Positions 55,128 to 64,000 of a stretch of DNA of 64,000 nucleotides are shown in pieces (positions within the stretch are counted from its first letter, which is position 1; each line of letters begins with the position of its first letter). The position numbers were made by a program, and so were the translations under genes. The DNA lies in NCBI GenBank assembly GCA_028715055.1, contig JAQTLE010000001.1, forward strand, positions 186,001 to 250,000. Direction: 5' to 3'. The DNA comes from Sulfurovaceae bacterium (GTDB taxonomy: Bacteria; Campylobacterota; Campylobacteria; Campylobacterales; Sulfurovaceae). The notes beneath the pieces were generated by a model. The model made no database searches. It saw only the letters and a list, made by a program, of their open reading frames with translations, and was not told the origin of the DNA.

Positions 55128-55586
55128 ATGAGCCAAATACATACACTAGTAACTCTTCATGTTCTTTCAGCTATTATATGGATCGGCGGTATGATCACTA
55201 TTCGTTTTGTGGTTCATCCTTTAAGGCTCGCATGGGAAGATGAGCAGATAAGAATTGACCGCAATCTCGCAGCTACAAAAGGTCTTTTGATACTTGTATT
55301 GCCTTTTGTTTTTATCTCTATCGGTACAGGATTTGTACTTGCCGCACACCCGAAAGCTGTTTCATCTGCTTCTTTGATATTAATCAAAGAGATTATTTGG
55401 CTTGTTATGGCACTCAATTATTTTTGGATTTTTTTGCGTCGAAATATTGCTCAAAGAGCATTTAATAATTTTGATCTGTTTGGAGCCAAAAGAGTCATGA
55501 TGCCTCTTGCAAATTTCTTTTTGCCGCTAAATATCATACTTGGATTGATAGAATTATGGCTTGGCGTAAGCCTTAGAGGGGTATAA
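55128..55586 (+). CDS. Integral membrane protein, CopD-like pattern
   Basis: A 152-residue protein with four hydrophobic segments (about 6-28, 50-72, 82-100 and 125-148). The first helix carries HVLSAIIWIGGM, a His-Trp pattern seen in CopD-like and related haem or copper membrane proteins. A basic loop follows (HPLRLAWEDEQ...). I cannot name a function. AGAGG precedes the ATG, ten bases after alaS, so it may be co-transcribed with alaS. Confidence 0.55.
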   Translation: MSQIHTLVTLHVLSAIIWIGGMITIRFVVHPLRLAWEDEQIRIDRNLAATKGLLILVLPFVFISIGTGFVLAAHPKAVSSASLILIKEIIWLVMALNYFWIFLRRNIAQRAFNNFDLFGAKRVMMPLANFFLPLNIILGLIELWLGVSLRGV

Positions 55587-55610
55587 AATTTTAAAACATA
55601 GATCATTGGT

Positions 55611-56711
55611 ATGTATAAAAAAGAACTAAATGCTTTAAAAAAAGCCGGTCGTTTCAGGGAGCGAAAGATTTATGACGACAGCTTAATAGATCTTGCCAGC
55701 AATGATTATTTAGGATTAGCCGATAATCAAATTCAGTTAAATAAAGCTATTGAGTTATTGAGCAATTATAATACTTTTGCTCCCAAATCCAGCATGCTAG
55801 TCGGCGGCTATCATCCTCTTCATGAGATATTTGAGCATGAAATAGCAAATCTTAACGGTTTCGAAGATGGAATTATGGTCGGTAGCGGCTTTTTGGCAAA
55901 TTTATCATTATTTGAAGCCTTGGTACGCAAGAACGATCATTTGCTTGTAGACGAAGAATATCATGCAAGCGGTATGATGGCTGTAGGATTGCTCGGTGAA
56001 AGAGTAACGATATTCAGGCATAATGATCCGCAAGATCTGCGCTCTAAGATCTCAAAGATAAAAGCTAAGAGGATTATTGTTGCTGTTGAAGGCATCTATT
56101 CTATGGGCGGAGATATTTGTGCCAAAGAAATTTTTGACATCGTTGACGAGAATGGAGCATTGCTTATCGTGGATGAAGCTCATAGTAGCGGTGTGATAGG
56201 TAAAAAATTATTAGGTGTGTTTGAGTATTATGGTATTACACCAAAAGCAAATCATATCAAGATGGGAACACTTGGAAAAGCATACGGAAGCTATGGAGCA
56301 TATATTTTAGCTTCCAAAGCAATTATTTCATTTTTGGAAAACAGAGCCAAGCCTATTATTTATTCTACGGCCCCGTCTGTTATAGATACGGCTTTGGCGA
56401 TTGTTAATATGCGTCATATCCAAAATAATTTTGAAACATTAAACAATGAGATCAAACAAAGACAACAAATATGCAAAGAGAGCTTAGGAATCGAGTTAAA
56501 ATCGCTTATTGTCCCGCTTGTCCAGCCGGATAACAAAACGACGCTGGATACTCAAGCTGCATTAATGAAAAAAGGCTTTTTGGTGGGCGCAATAAGACAG
56601 CCGACTGTTAAAAAACCGATATTGCGCATCATTCCTAGACTAGGCGTAACGCAAGAACATTTGCAGCTATTTTTTGATGAGCTAAAAGATATTTCTATTA
56701 AAATTTTCTAA
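55611..56711 (+). CDS. bioF: 8-amino-7-oxononanoate synthase
   Basis: PLP-dependent alpha-oxoamine synthase that joins pimeloyl-thioester and L-alanine in biotin synthesis. Motifs are DLASNDYLGLA (about residues 27-37), VDEAHSSGVIG and the PLP lysine in MGTLGKAYGSYGAYI (about residue 223). At 366 residues it is slightly short but complete. No clear ribosome site is seen before the ATG. Its place before the PBP1A gene matches the order I recall in Helicobacter. Confidence 0.88.
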   Translation: MYKKELNALKKAGRFRERKIYDDSLIDLASNDYLGLADNQIQLNKAIELLSNYNTFAPKSSMLVGGYHPLHEIFEHEIANLNGFEDGIMVGSGFLANLSLFEALVRKNDHLLVDEEYHASGMMAVGLLGERVTIFRHNDPQDLRSKISKIKAKRIIVAVEGIYSMGGDICAKEIFDIVDENGALLIVDEAHSSGVIGKKLLGVFEYYGITPKANHIKMGTLGKAYGSYGAYILASKAIISFLENRAKPIIYSTAPSVIDTALAIVNMRHIQNNFETLNNEIKQRQQICKESLGIELKSLIVPLVQPDNKTTLDTQAALMKKGFLVGAIRQPTVKKPILRIIPRLGVTQEHLQLFFDELKDISIKIF

Positions 56712-56753
56712 AATCTGCTACAATTGTATTAATATTTACAGGAGTTTTTTATC

Positions 56754-58769
56754 GTGTCTAACATATTTCAGAGATTTACTAAATTTATAATTATTATTAG
56801 TATAGGAATTATAGGCGCAATGATTTTTGCATATACACAAATTTCATTGGATGCCAATAAATTAATTGATTACAAACCGGAAACATCGAGCGTTGTGCTG
56901 GATAGAAATGGAAATCAAGTTGCTTATATTTTCAAAGATAAACATCGTCTTTATGCAAAATATGATGAAATACCGGAAAAAGTTGTATATTCTTTGATCG
57001 CTATTGAAGACAGTGGATTTTTTGAGCATAAAGGAATCAGTCCAGAAGCGATTTTAAGAGCTATTTTCAAAGATATACAAGCCGGTAGTTTTGTAGAAGG
57101 CGGAAGTACTCTAACTCAACAGCTTATAAAAAATATGTATCTATCTAATGAAAAAACAATAGGTCGCAAAATAAAAGAGGCAATATTAGCTTTAAAGATA
57201 GAAAAATCTCTTACAAAACAACAGATACTTGAGCGTTATTTAAATGAAATATTTTTTGGAAACGGTTATTATGGTGTCAAAACTGCTGCTAACGGATATT
57301 TTCATAAAAATCTAAATCAACTTACACTTAAAGAGAGTGCAATGTTAGCAGGACTTCCAAATGCCCCTAGCACGCTAAACCCTATTAAATATTATGATAG
57401 AGCATTAAATCGTGCCGATGCAGTCTTATTTCGTCTTAAGAGTTTAGGCTGGATTGATGAAGCCCAATACGAAGAAGCTTTAAATGAAAGACCGAAAGTA
57501 TATGCATCCAGTTTAACCCAAAATTTGGCACCATATGTTGTTGATGAAATAATAAAAGAGTATGAGCCGCTATTTGATGATCTTAGAACGGGCGGATATA
57601 CTATCTATACTACTATTGATATCAAACAACAAGAAATTGCTCAAGAAACAGTCCAAAATGCATATAATAATGCCATGCGCTATTCACATAATGCTTCACT
57701 AAATGCTGCTCTTATATCCATGGAAAGCAGCACCGGTGATATATTAGCAATGGTTGGTGGAGTTGATTATAGAAAAAGTGCTTTTAACCGCGCCATACAA
57801 GCGCAAAGACAGCCGGGATCATCATTTAAACCTTTTATTTATCAAATCGCTTTAGATGCGGGGAATAATCCGGCAACATATGTGCATGATGTTGAAAAAA
57901 CATTTGAATACACAGATAATAACGGCAATAGAAAAGTATGGGCGCCAAAAAACTATGATAGTACTTTCAAGGGTTATATTACATTAAGACAAGCATTGAT
58001 GGAATCTAGAAATTTAGCTACAGTAAATTTGGCTAGCGATTTGGGAATGTCTAATGTTCTGGATAAATTAGAAGCTCTTGAGATCCCGAATATGCCTAGA
58101 GATATGTCAATTGTTTTGGGCAATCTATCAGTAAGCCCCCTTAAGATGGCACAGATATATTCCGTTTTTGGTAATTACGGGAAAATGGTGGAGCCGCGTT
58201 TGGTTATTAAAATAGTGTCAAGAGATGGCAATGTTGTTTTGGAAACAAAACCGGAAGTCGTATCTGAATTTACAAGACCTGAGCAGGCATACTTGATGAC
58301 AAATATTTTACAAGATGTCATTAGACATGGGACAGGTTTTGGTGCTTCGGTTGACGGTATAGAACTTGCAGGAAAAACCGGCACAACCAACAACAATGTT
58401 GATGCATGGTTTTGTGGATATTCTCCTACTATAGAAACCATGATATGGGTAGGTAGAGATGATAATAGACCTATGAATAGCGGAGTAACAGGAGGTGTTG
58501 CAGTGGCACCTGCTTTCGCTTATTATTATAGAAAATTAATTTCTATTTATCCGAAAATAAAACGTACATTTGATGTCCCAGCAGGCGTACAGTACGGTGA
58601 GATAAATGGTGTAAATGAAGTCTATACCGATATATCTCCTTTACCTGTCGGACAGCCTAGCTTATCAGATTTAAATGCTACTGATGCAAATAATACGGAT
58701 AAAAACAATACATTATTGCCAAATAATCAAGGCAATACAGGTCTAGGTATAGATTTTTCTTCGTTTTGA
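56754..58769 (+). CDS. mrcA: Bifunctional penicillin-binding protein 1A
   Basis: Class A penicillin-binding protein with glycosyltransferase and transpeptidase activity. A membrane anchor (about 10-28) leads to the GT51 domain with AIEDSGFFEHKGIS and EGGSTLTQQLIKN. The transpeptidase has SSFK in QPGSSFKPF, SRN in ESRNLATV and KTG in AGKTGTTNN. A low-complexity Asn/Asp-rich tail (about 640-665) follows. The start is GTG at 56754 with AGGAG nine bases upstream. Its length is 671. Confidence 0.94.
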   Translation: MSNIFQRFTKFIIIISIGIIGAMIFAYTQISLDANKLIDYKPETSSVVLDRNGNQVAYIFKDKHRLYAKYDEIPEKVVYSLIAIEDSGFFEHKGISPEAILRAIFKDIQAGSFVEGGSTLTQQLIKNMYLSNEKTIGRKIKEAILALKIEKSLTKQQILERYLNEIFFGNGYYGVKTAANGYFHKNLNQLTLKESAMLAGLPNAPSTLNPIKYYDRALNRADAVLFRLKSLGWIDEAQYEEALNERPKVYASSLTQNLAPYVVDEIIKEYEPLFDDLRTGGYTIYTTIDIKQQEIAQETVQNAYNNAMRYSHNASLNAALISMESSTGDILAMVGGVDYRKSAFNRAIQAQRQPGSSFKPFIYQIALDAGNNPATYVHDVEKTFEYTDNNGNRKVWAPKNYDSTFKGYITLRQALMESRNLATVNLASDLGMSNVLDKLEALEIPNMPRDMSIVLGNLSVSPLKMAQIYSVFGNYGKMVEPRLVIKIVSRDGNVVLETKPEVVSEFTRPEQAYLMTNILQDVIRHGTGFGASVDGIELAGKTGTTNNNVDAWFCGYSPTIETMIWVGRDDNRPMNSGVTGGVAVAPAFAYYYRKLISIYPKIKRTFDVPAGVQYGEINGVNEVYTDISPLPVGQPSLSDLNATDANNTDKNNTLLPNNQGNTGLGIDFSSF

Positions 58770-58774
58770 TTAAT

Positions 58775-59236
58775 TTAACGATCGCGTTGCTTGATGGCTT
58801 GTTTTGCCTCAAGGTCAAGAGTTTTTGCCTTTAGGTCAGCTCTTTTATCGTGAAGTTTTTTACCTTTAGCAAGAGCTATAGATATTTTGACTTTGTTTTT
58901 TTCATTAAAATACAGCATCAATGGTACAATAGTTAAGCTTTCTTGAGTTGATTGGGCATATAGTTTTGTAAGTTCTTTGCGATGAAGCAGCAGCTTTCTT
59001 GGTGTCCTGGTATCCGGAGTAAAACTGCGATAAGCAGTTTCTAGATGAGTAATGTGAGCATTCATTAGAAATAATTCGTCTTTTATAAAGCGGCAATAAG
59101 AGTCTTTTAAATTGGCTCTTTTTGCTCTTAAAGCTTTTACTTCGCTGCCTTGTAAAATTATGCCGGCTTCAAATGTTTGTAATATCTCGTAGTCATGGCG
59201 AGCTTTTTTATTTTGAGCTATTAGATTCATTGCCAC
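58775..59236 (-). CDS. smpB: SsrA-binding protein SmpB
   Basis: tmRNA partner in rescue of stalled ribosomes. The core has NKKARHDYEILQTFEAGIILQGSEVKALR and HITHLETAYRSFTPDTRTPRKLLLH, and the C-terminal tail is basic (QAIKQRDR). At 153 residues it is normal. GTG at 59236, one base after the ispE stop, has AAGGGG seven bases upstream; ATG at 59230 is the alternative. It is last in uvrD-truB-ispE-smpB and convergent with mrcA. Confidence 0.95.
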   Translation of the reverse strand: MAMNLIAQNKKARHDYEILQTFEAGIILQGSEVKALRAKRANLKDSYCRFIKDELFLMNAHITHLETAYRSFTPDTRTPRKLLLHRKELTKLYAQSTQESLTIVPLMLYFNEKNKVKISIALAKGKKLHDKRADLKAKTLDLEAKQAIKQRDR

Positions 59237-59237
59237 G

Positions 59238-60038
59238 CTAAAGCCCCTTTTTTGATGAAATTATATCATATGGCTTAAAAAAAGTACTTCCGCTCCCGCT
59301 AAATAGCCAGCCTTTAGGTGCTTCTTTTGAAAGATCTGGATATGCCAAAAGAGCCGCACCAAATAAGTCATTTAATATTTCAGGATTATTGCAGGCTTCT
59401 GCTATTATGTCTTTAGAGTTCAAATTTGCCCAATGCATATATTTTTCCGGTGTAATATTACATAACAGATCGGATTTAAAAGTGTTATATACTTTGGTTG
59501 TATTGCATCCGATTGCTGGAAAGAAAAGCTCAACTTCAAATGGCTCTTCGTAAAACGGTTCTATAATTTCTCCAAACCCTCTTACATTTGCCATAGGATA
59601 ATCATACACAAAGAATGGTACATCAGCTCCTACATTGCTTCCTATATCTGCTAGTGTGGGTATATCAATTTGTAAATTACATATTTTATTGGCCAGCCTC
59701 AAGAATGCTCCAGCATCACTGCTTCCTCCTCCTAGTCCGGCAAGGCTTGGAATATTTTTTTCGACTACAACTTTATGATGCTGAAAAAAGTCTAGTAGAT
59801 CTAAATTGCCGGTATGATCATTTAATGCAACAAAAGCTTTATAAATAGTGTTGCTATTAGTATCTATCTCGTCCATGCCTTCTATTGTAAATGAATCGCA
59901 TTTACAAGGCACAAAAGATATAGTATCATATAAATTACTTAGTCTCATAAATCTTGATAATAGTGTATGGTATCCGTTTTCGTGTCCGGTTATTTTGAGA
60001 AAAATATTTATTTTAGCATGAGCTTTAATACTATACAT
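59238..60038 (-). CDS. ispE: 4-diphosphocytidyl-2-C-methyl-D-erythritol kinase
   Basis: GHMP kinase of the MEP isoprenoid pathway. Start MYSIKAHAKINIFLKITG; the ATP-binding loop is SLAGLGGGSSDAGAFLRL (about residues 94-111). DVPFFVYD and the C-terminal FSGSGSTFF are the family stretches. At 266 residues it is normal. It overlaps the truB 3' end by eight bases and is followed by smpB after one base. In many Campylobacterota csrA lies between truB and ispE; it is missing here. Confidence 0.95.
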   Translation of the reverse strand: MYSIKAHAKINIFLKITGHENGYHTLLSRFMRLSNLYDTISFVPCKCDSFTIEGMDEIDTNSNTIYKAFVALNDHTGNLDLLDFFQHHKVVVEKNIPSLAGLGGGSSDAGAFLRLANKICNLQIDIPTLADIGSNVGADVPFFVYDYPMANVRGFGEIIEPFYEEPFEVELFFPAIGCNTTKVYNTFKSDLLCNITPEKYMHWANLNSKDIIAEACNNPEILNDLFGAALLAYPDLSKEAPKGWLFSGSGSTFFKPYDIISSKKGL

Positions 60039-60873
60039 TTGTTTTATCCTTAAATAGAGGCATACGATTTATTTTATAGTTTATTTCTTTATCGAATATT
60101 TCAATGATCGAGAAAAAATTAGGTGTCAGCACCAAATATGTTCCATCATTTTTGTTTGTAAAATTATCTACAGAAAGTTTTTCCCCAAGCTCGACATCTT
60201 CTATGCCACCAAGATATTCATTTCGAGGAAGAGATATGAAATCAAGTGGGTCTAATGCTTTTTCATATTCAAATATAAATCGTCCTTCTTTTAATCTCTC
60301 AAGGCTTGAAAGTGCCCCATCCACACCTAATTTATGAGCTATAAGCTCACCAAGAGATCTGATATAAGTACCTTCGCTTACAGTGGCTTCAAAATGTACA
60401 AAAGGATGATTATAGTTAAGTAGCGATATATTATAAATTGACGATGCGATAGGCTTTAACGCAGTACTTTTGCCATCCCTTGCATTTTTATACGATGCTA
60501 TACCGTCTACTTTTTTGGCACAAAATTGCGGTGGATAATATGTCAGTTCTCCTATAAATGATGCTAGAGTTTGCTCTATCTGTTCTTTTGGGAATGGTTT
60601 TATTTCTTTGATTTGTGTTATTTGTTCTATATCAAGCGTTGGTGAGCTTGCCCCGAGCCAAATAGTAGCATGATAAGTTTTTGGAGTTTTATCGAGATAA
60701 TTAAAGAGTTTTGTATATTGACCTGTAGCAACTATCAAACAACCCGTCGCAAAAGGATCTAATGTGCCTGAAAATCCTATCTTTTTGGTATTATATTTCC
60801 ACTTAAGGTGATTCATATAACCGTTGGACGAACGAAATATTGGCTTACGCACTACAAATAAACGATTCATCAT
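60031..60873 (-). CDS. truB: tRNA pseudouridine-55 synthase
   Basis: Makes pseudouridine 55 in the T-loop of tRNAs. The catalytic aspartate is in GFSGTLDPFATGCL (about residue 39). KKVDGIASY and TVSEGTYIRSLGELI are further motifs. The 280 residues are the short form without a long PUA extension. Two ATG codons (60873 and 60870) are possible. It begins seven bases after uvrD and overlaps ispE. Confidence 0.93.
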   Translation of the reverse strand: MMNRLFVVRKPIFRSSNGYMNHLKWKYNTKKIGFSGTLDPFATGCLIVATGQYTKLFNYLDKTPKTYHATIWLGASSPTLDIEQITQIKEIKPFPKEQIEQTLASFIGELTYYPPQFCAKKVDGIASYKNARDGKSTALKPIASSIYNISLLNYNHPFVHFEATVSEGTYIRSLGELIAHKLGVDGALSSLERLKEGRFIFEYEKALDPLDFISLPRNEYLGGIEDVELGEKLSVDNFTNKNDGTYLVLTPNFFSIIEIFDKEINYKINRMPLFKDKTNV

Positions 60874-60879
60874 ATGTTC

Positions 60880-62949
60880 TTATATAGCCTGTACAAATGA
60901 ACTTAATATTTCTTTTTTATTGCCGCCGAAATTTATTAGAAGCTTATATTCTTTGCCTGCACTGGTTAGACTTTGAATGCGTCCAATTCCAAAAATTTTA
61001 TGTTTTACCAGATCACCTTTTTTAAAGGCTGTACTTTTTGTAATTTTTAAACTGCTATTTTGGATAAGTGCAGCTTCGCCTAAAAAACGGCTTTTTTCCA
61101 TGATCTTACGTTTACCTTTGTAAAATCTGCTATCGGCATAACAAAGTGTCAAATGTGACTTTGCTCTTGTAATTGCAACATACCCGAGTCTTCGCTCTTC
61201 TTCAAGGTTGCAATCATCTCCCAAAAGAGGAAAAAATTCTTCTTCAAGCCCGATGACATAAAGATACTCGAATTCCAATCCTTTGGCAGCATGAATACTC
61301 ATGATAGCAATAGTATCTTCTTCTAGTTGATCTTGTTCGCTTTGCAAAGAAATATCATTGAGAAACTCTTCTAGAAGCAAATCAGGATTCAATAATACAT
61401 TTTCTCTAAAATAACCGTAGAATTCATCGATGTTCAATATTCGCTCGTACCCGTCTGGCAAGCTTTGATAATACTCTTTGAGTTTGATTTTCTCTTCAAA
61501 AATATTAATCAAAGAAGATAGATGTCCGGTTTTTGATTCTTCTTGTAAAGTCTCTATATCTTGTATCAATTGTACAAATGATGCATATGCTTTTTTACCT
61601 ATTGATTCTTGTATGGTTTTTGGTTCAATTTTATTGCCTAGATCAAATATCGATGAATGAGCACCAAAGGCCATTTTTTGTAGTTTTTCTACAGATGATT
61701 TTCCCATGCCTCTTTTTGGTTTATTTATAATTCTAAGTAAAGAAAAATCATCATGAGGGTTTGCAATAACTCTTAGATACGAAATAATATCTTTAATTTC
61801 TGATCGTTCATAAAATCGCATTCCGCCAATAAGTTTAAATCCCAGTTTTTCTTTGGTAAAGCCTTCTTCTAGAGATCTTGAAAGCGCATTTATACGATAA
61901 AGCACAGCTATCTCTTTCGGATTTATTCCTTTTGCAAGTAGCGATTTTATTTCTATGGCAATTGTTTTGGCTTCATGGGTCTCATCTATAGAATGAAGTA
62001 CTTTTATTTCGCCGCCTTCACCTTTATGACTGATCAATTTTTTGCCCAAACGTGAAGAGTTGTGCTCAATTAGGGTATTGGCAGCATTTAATATAGGTTT
62101 TGTTGATCGGTAGTTGGTGTCCAATATAATAGTTTTGGTTTTTGGAAAAATTTGTGCAAAATCCAGAATATTACGAATATTTGCTCCCCTCCATCCATAT
62201 ATACTTTGATCATCATCACCGACTACGCATAGATTATTATGTTCACTGGCTAAATGATTAAGAAGTTTAAATTGCAACTCATTAGTATCTTGATATTCAT
62301 CAACCATAATATAAGTATATCTTTGGCTAATTTCTTTTCTTAAAACAGGATCTTGGTCTAGTATTTCATAAGACAACATAAGCAGGTCATCAAAATCTAC
62401 TAAATTATTTTCAACTATATTTTTTTGGTAAGCTTCATAAATCCGAGCAACTTTTTGATAGTCCGGAAGTTGAGCTTTTTCTATTATGATTTCAGGAGAA
62501 AGTAAAGAGTTTTTATATTTTGAAATTTCACTGGCCACAAAGGATGTACTAAGATCTATTTTGAGTTCTTTGGCAATAGTGCGAATTAGTCGCTTTTTAT
62601 CATCTGTATCTATAATGACAAAATTATTTTTTCTACCCAATTTTTCTATATGAAATTTTAAAAATAAAAGTCCGAATTTATGAAAAGTACAAAGCAAAGG
62701 AGGATATGCAGTCTGGTTGTCTATAAGCTTTAAAGCCCTTTCCCGCATTTCCATAGCCGCTTTATTTGTAAAAGTCAGTGTAAGTGTATTTGCCGGGTCA
62801 ATTCCTACCTCTCCAATGAGGTATGCAAGACGAGATGTAAGAGTTTTAGTTTTTCCGCTACCCGCACCTGCCAATATAAGCAAAGGACCGTCAATGTGTT
62901 TTACTGCTTCTTGTTGTGTCTCATTTAAATTGTGAAACAGTTCGTTCAT
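60880..62949 (-). CDS. uvrD: UvrD/PcrA-type DNA helicase
   Basis: SF1A 3'-5' helicase for DNA repair or replication. Motif I is LAGAGSGKTKTL (about residue 28), motif II is VDEYQDTNELQ, QSIYGWRGA is motif III, and the late motif has SIHAAKGLEFEYLYVIGLEE. The C-terminal KKGDLVKHKIFGIGRIQSL is a PcrA-like Tudor segment. At 689 residues it is typical. AGGAG precedes the ATG. It leads the minus-strand unit uvrD-truB-ispE-smpB. Confidence 0.93.
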   Translation of the reverse strand: MNELFHNLNETQQEAVKHIDGPLLILAGAGSGKTKTLTSRLAYLIGEVGIDPANTLTLTFTNKAAMEMRERALKLIDNQTAYPPLLCTFHKFGLLFLKFHIEKLGRKNNFVIIDTDDKKRLIRTIAKELKIDLSTSFVASEISKYKNSLLSPEIIIEKAQLPDYQKVARIYEAYQKNIVENNLVDFDDLLMLSYEILDQDPVLRKEISQRYTYIMVDEYQDTNELQFKLLNHLASEHNNLCVVGDDDQSIYGWRGANIRNILDFAQIFPKTKTIILDTNYRSTKPILNAANTLIEHNSSRLGKKLISHKGEGGEIKVLHSIDETHEAKTIAIEIKSLLAKGINPKEIAVLYRINALSRSLEEGFTKEKLGFKLIGGMRFYERSEIKDIISYLRVIANPHDDFSLLRIINKPKRGMGKSSVEKLQKMAFGAHSSIFDLGNKIEPKTIQESIGKKAYASFVQLIQDIETLQEESKTGHLSSLINIFEEKIKLKEYYQSLPDGYERILNIDEFYGYFRENVLLNPDLLLEEFLNDISLQSEQDQLEEDTIAIMSIHAAKGLEFEYLYVIGLEEEFFPLLGDDCNLEEERRLGYVAITRAKSHLTLCYADSRFYKGKRKIMEKSRFLGEAALIQNSSLKITKSTAFKKGDLVKHKIFGIGRIQSLTSAGKEYKLLINFGGNKKEILSSFVQAI

Positions 62950-63047
62950 AATCTTTTCTCCTAATATATAGATATTATATCGTTAAAATAATTAAAAATA
63001 GAGAGACGACTAAAATCAAATTCAGTATCTAACAAAATAAGAATTAT

Positions 63048-63066
63048 TTGATTAAAAAATAATCAA
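63048..63066. promoter_or_regulatory. Palindromic LysR-type operator candidate
   Basis: TTGATTA-AAAAA-TAATCAA is a perfect 7-bp inverted repeat with a five-base spacer and fits the T-N11-A rule for LysR regulators. It lies between divergent uvrD and the LysR gene, about 30 bp upstream of the LysR -10 box. Confidence 0.6.
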
Positions 63067-63084
63067 CTATTAATTTTTTTATAG

Positions 63085-63090
63085 TATAAT
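63085..63090 (+). promoter_or_regulatory. -10 box of the LysR gene
   Basis: TATAAT located 61 bp before the ATG, downstream of the palindrome. The rest of the 201-bp spacer (62950-63150) is AT-rich with no other clear element. Confidence 0.5.
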
Positions 63091-63150
63091 AATTCTAAAT
63101 AAATTTTTTATATCATAGAAAACGGTTCTACTACCTAAAGGAGAGTGTAT

Positions 63151-64000
63151 ATGCTCAAAGATTTTGTGAAATTAGAGACATTTTTGACGACTGTTCGTGA
63201 AAGGAGTTTTTCAAGAGCCTCGGCCAAACTCGGCATTTCTCAACCAGCAGTTACCCAACAAATAAAATATATAGAAAGTCATCTTGGTGTTCCGATCATT
63301 GAGCGTAAAAAAAACGGTATTAAGCTTACAGCGGCAGGAGAAGAACTTTATAAAATTGTCGTAAGACTTGAAAAAGCCATTCAAAGTGCTGAACTTGAAG
63401 TACTTAAGATTATTAATAAAAAAATGACCTTCCGTTTGGGAGCATCTTTTACCATAGGTACATATGTCATACCGGGTGAATGTTTAACCAATCTAAGTAA
63501 AGCTATAAACAATGATGTAACTTTAACTGTTGATCTAAGCCAAGAGATTATCAATCAGATTAAAGATAAAAAGATAGACGTCGGGCTTATTGAATCCCCG
63601 ATTATGGATAATGATATCATATATAGAGAATGGCTCGAAGACGAACTTGTTGTTGTTAGTAATGTGCCGATTCCAAAAATATTGCAAACTGAAGATTTGT
63701 ATAATTTTGAATGGATTTGTAGAGAAGAGAGCAGTCATACCAGAAAAATGGTATCAGAAGTTTTTGAAGAGTTAGGTGTTTTTTGTGAAGATTTCAAAAT
63801 GAGAAGCGAAGTTGGCAATACAACTGCTGTTTTGCAAGGTATTAAACGAAGCAAAAAAGATCCGGCCAACCCTGTAGTTTCTATTATTTCAAAACATGCA
63901 GTTACCGATGAGGTGCAAAACGGTCAATTTTTTGAAGCCCGCATCAGGGGTTACAATATGACAAGAAAATTCTATGTTATTTATTCCAAAGAAAACAAAA
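63151..64000 (+). CDS. LysR-family transcriptional regulator, 3' part outside window
   Basis: 283 codons are visible, almost the full length of a LysR regulator. The N-terminal winged HTH (residues 1-60) has FLTTVRERSFSRASAKLGISQPAVTQQIKYIE, followed by the linker helix and a periplasmic-binding-protein-like effector domain (LGASFTIGTYVIP onward). AAAGGAG lies before the ATG. A likely autoregulatory palindrome lies about 85 bp upstream. The target and effector are unknown. Confidence 0.92.
   Translation, partial: MLKDFVKLETFLTTVRERSFSRASAKLGISQPAVTQQIKYIESHLGVPIIERKKNGIKLTAAGEELYKIVVRLEKAIQSAELEVLKIINKKMTFRLGASFTIGTYVIPGECLTNLSKAINNDVTLTVDLSQEIINQIKDKKIDVGLIESPIMDNDIIYREWLEDELVVVSNVPIPKILQTEDLYNFEWICREESSHTRKMVSEVFEELGVFCEDFKMRSEVGNTTAVLQGIKRSKKDPANPVVSIISKHAVTDEVQNGQFFEARIRGYNMTRKFYVIYSKENK

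Noticed and set aside
1-64000. CRISPR array, tRNA, rRNA or transposase
   Set aside because: No regularly spaced repeats, T-loop GGTTCGANTCC signatures or transposase motifs were seen on either strand by eye.

Overview
The window is AT-rich bacterial chromosome, densely coding, with almost no spacer between genes and many short overlaps. Gene content and order point to the Campylobacterota (Epsilonproteobacteria), most likely a free-living sulfur-oxidiser type such as Sulfurovum or Sulfurimonas. Markers are the blocks glyQ / Nif3-like / HP0958-type zinc ribbon / waaA, bioF / PBP1A, uvrD / truB / ispE / smpB and ilvE / SPFH / hisIE, a glutamine synthetase lacking the adenylylation tyrosine, and Hcp-like cysteine-rich Sel1 repeats. 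The assignment rests on reading proteins and recalling gene orders, not on a database search.

Layout. 1-10.2 kb: partial aldehyde dehydrogenase, ilvE, an SPFH protein, hisIE, then a minus-strand run of yhcC-type radical SAM, purF, dapB, trxB, trxA, a PhyH dioxygenase and yraN. 10.2-16.0 kb: an orphan Cys-type formate dehydrogenase and a large single-chain restriction-modification-specificity protein. 16-22.3 kb: yajQ, amrS and amrB (AmmeMemoRadiSam), pcm, a PagL-like lipid A deacylase and a P2-type cation ATPase. 22.4-27.6 kb: rpsB-tsf behind a structured leader, then an LplT-Aas-like fusion whose synthetase end is degenerate. 27.7-37.8 kb: a Cache-like membrane protein, glnA, hisJ, a U32 protein, purE, glutaredoxin, glyQ, Nif3-like, zinc ribbon, waaA, YggU and RluA. 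37.8-40.2 kb: a small accessory island (XRE regulator with two matching operators, a Cys-patterned small protein, tandem secreted paralogues, a gene remnant, a REP-like palindrome). 40.2-43.8 kb: ffh, rpsP, khpA, rimM, trmD, rplS. 43.8-58.8 kb: two envelope proteins, a LolD-like ATPase, prfB, panC, ftsI, ftsW, murG, alaS, a membrane protein, bioF and PBP1A. 58.8-64 kb: smpB, ispE, truB, uvrD (minus strand) and a partial LysR regulator.

Most of the window is housekeeping: translation, cell wall, purine, lysine, histidine, biotin and pantothenate synthesis, redox, nitrogen assimilation. The notable parts are: (i) the R-M-S protein, whose methylase and specificity parts are joined at an A10 tract inside a 10-bp inverted repeat, where loss or gain of one base stops translation at once; (ii) the XRE island with duplicated 18-bp operators; (iii) ribosomal-protein leaders before rpsB and rpsP; (iv) two conserved places where flgB-flgC-fliE and csrA are expected but missing, suggesting a non-flagellated lineage; (v) a decayed acyl-ACP synthetase domain.

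No tRNA, rRNA, CRISPR array, transposase or prophage gene was seen.
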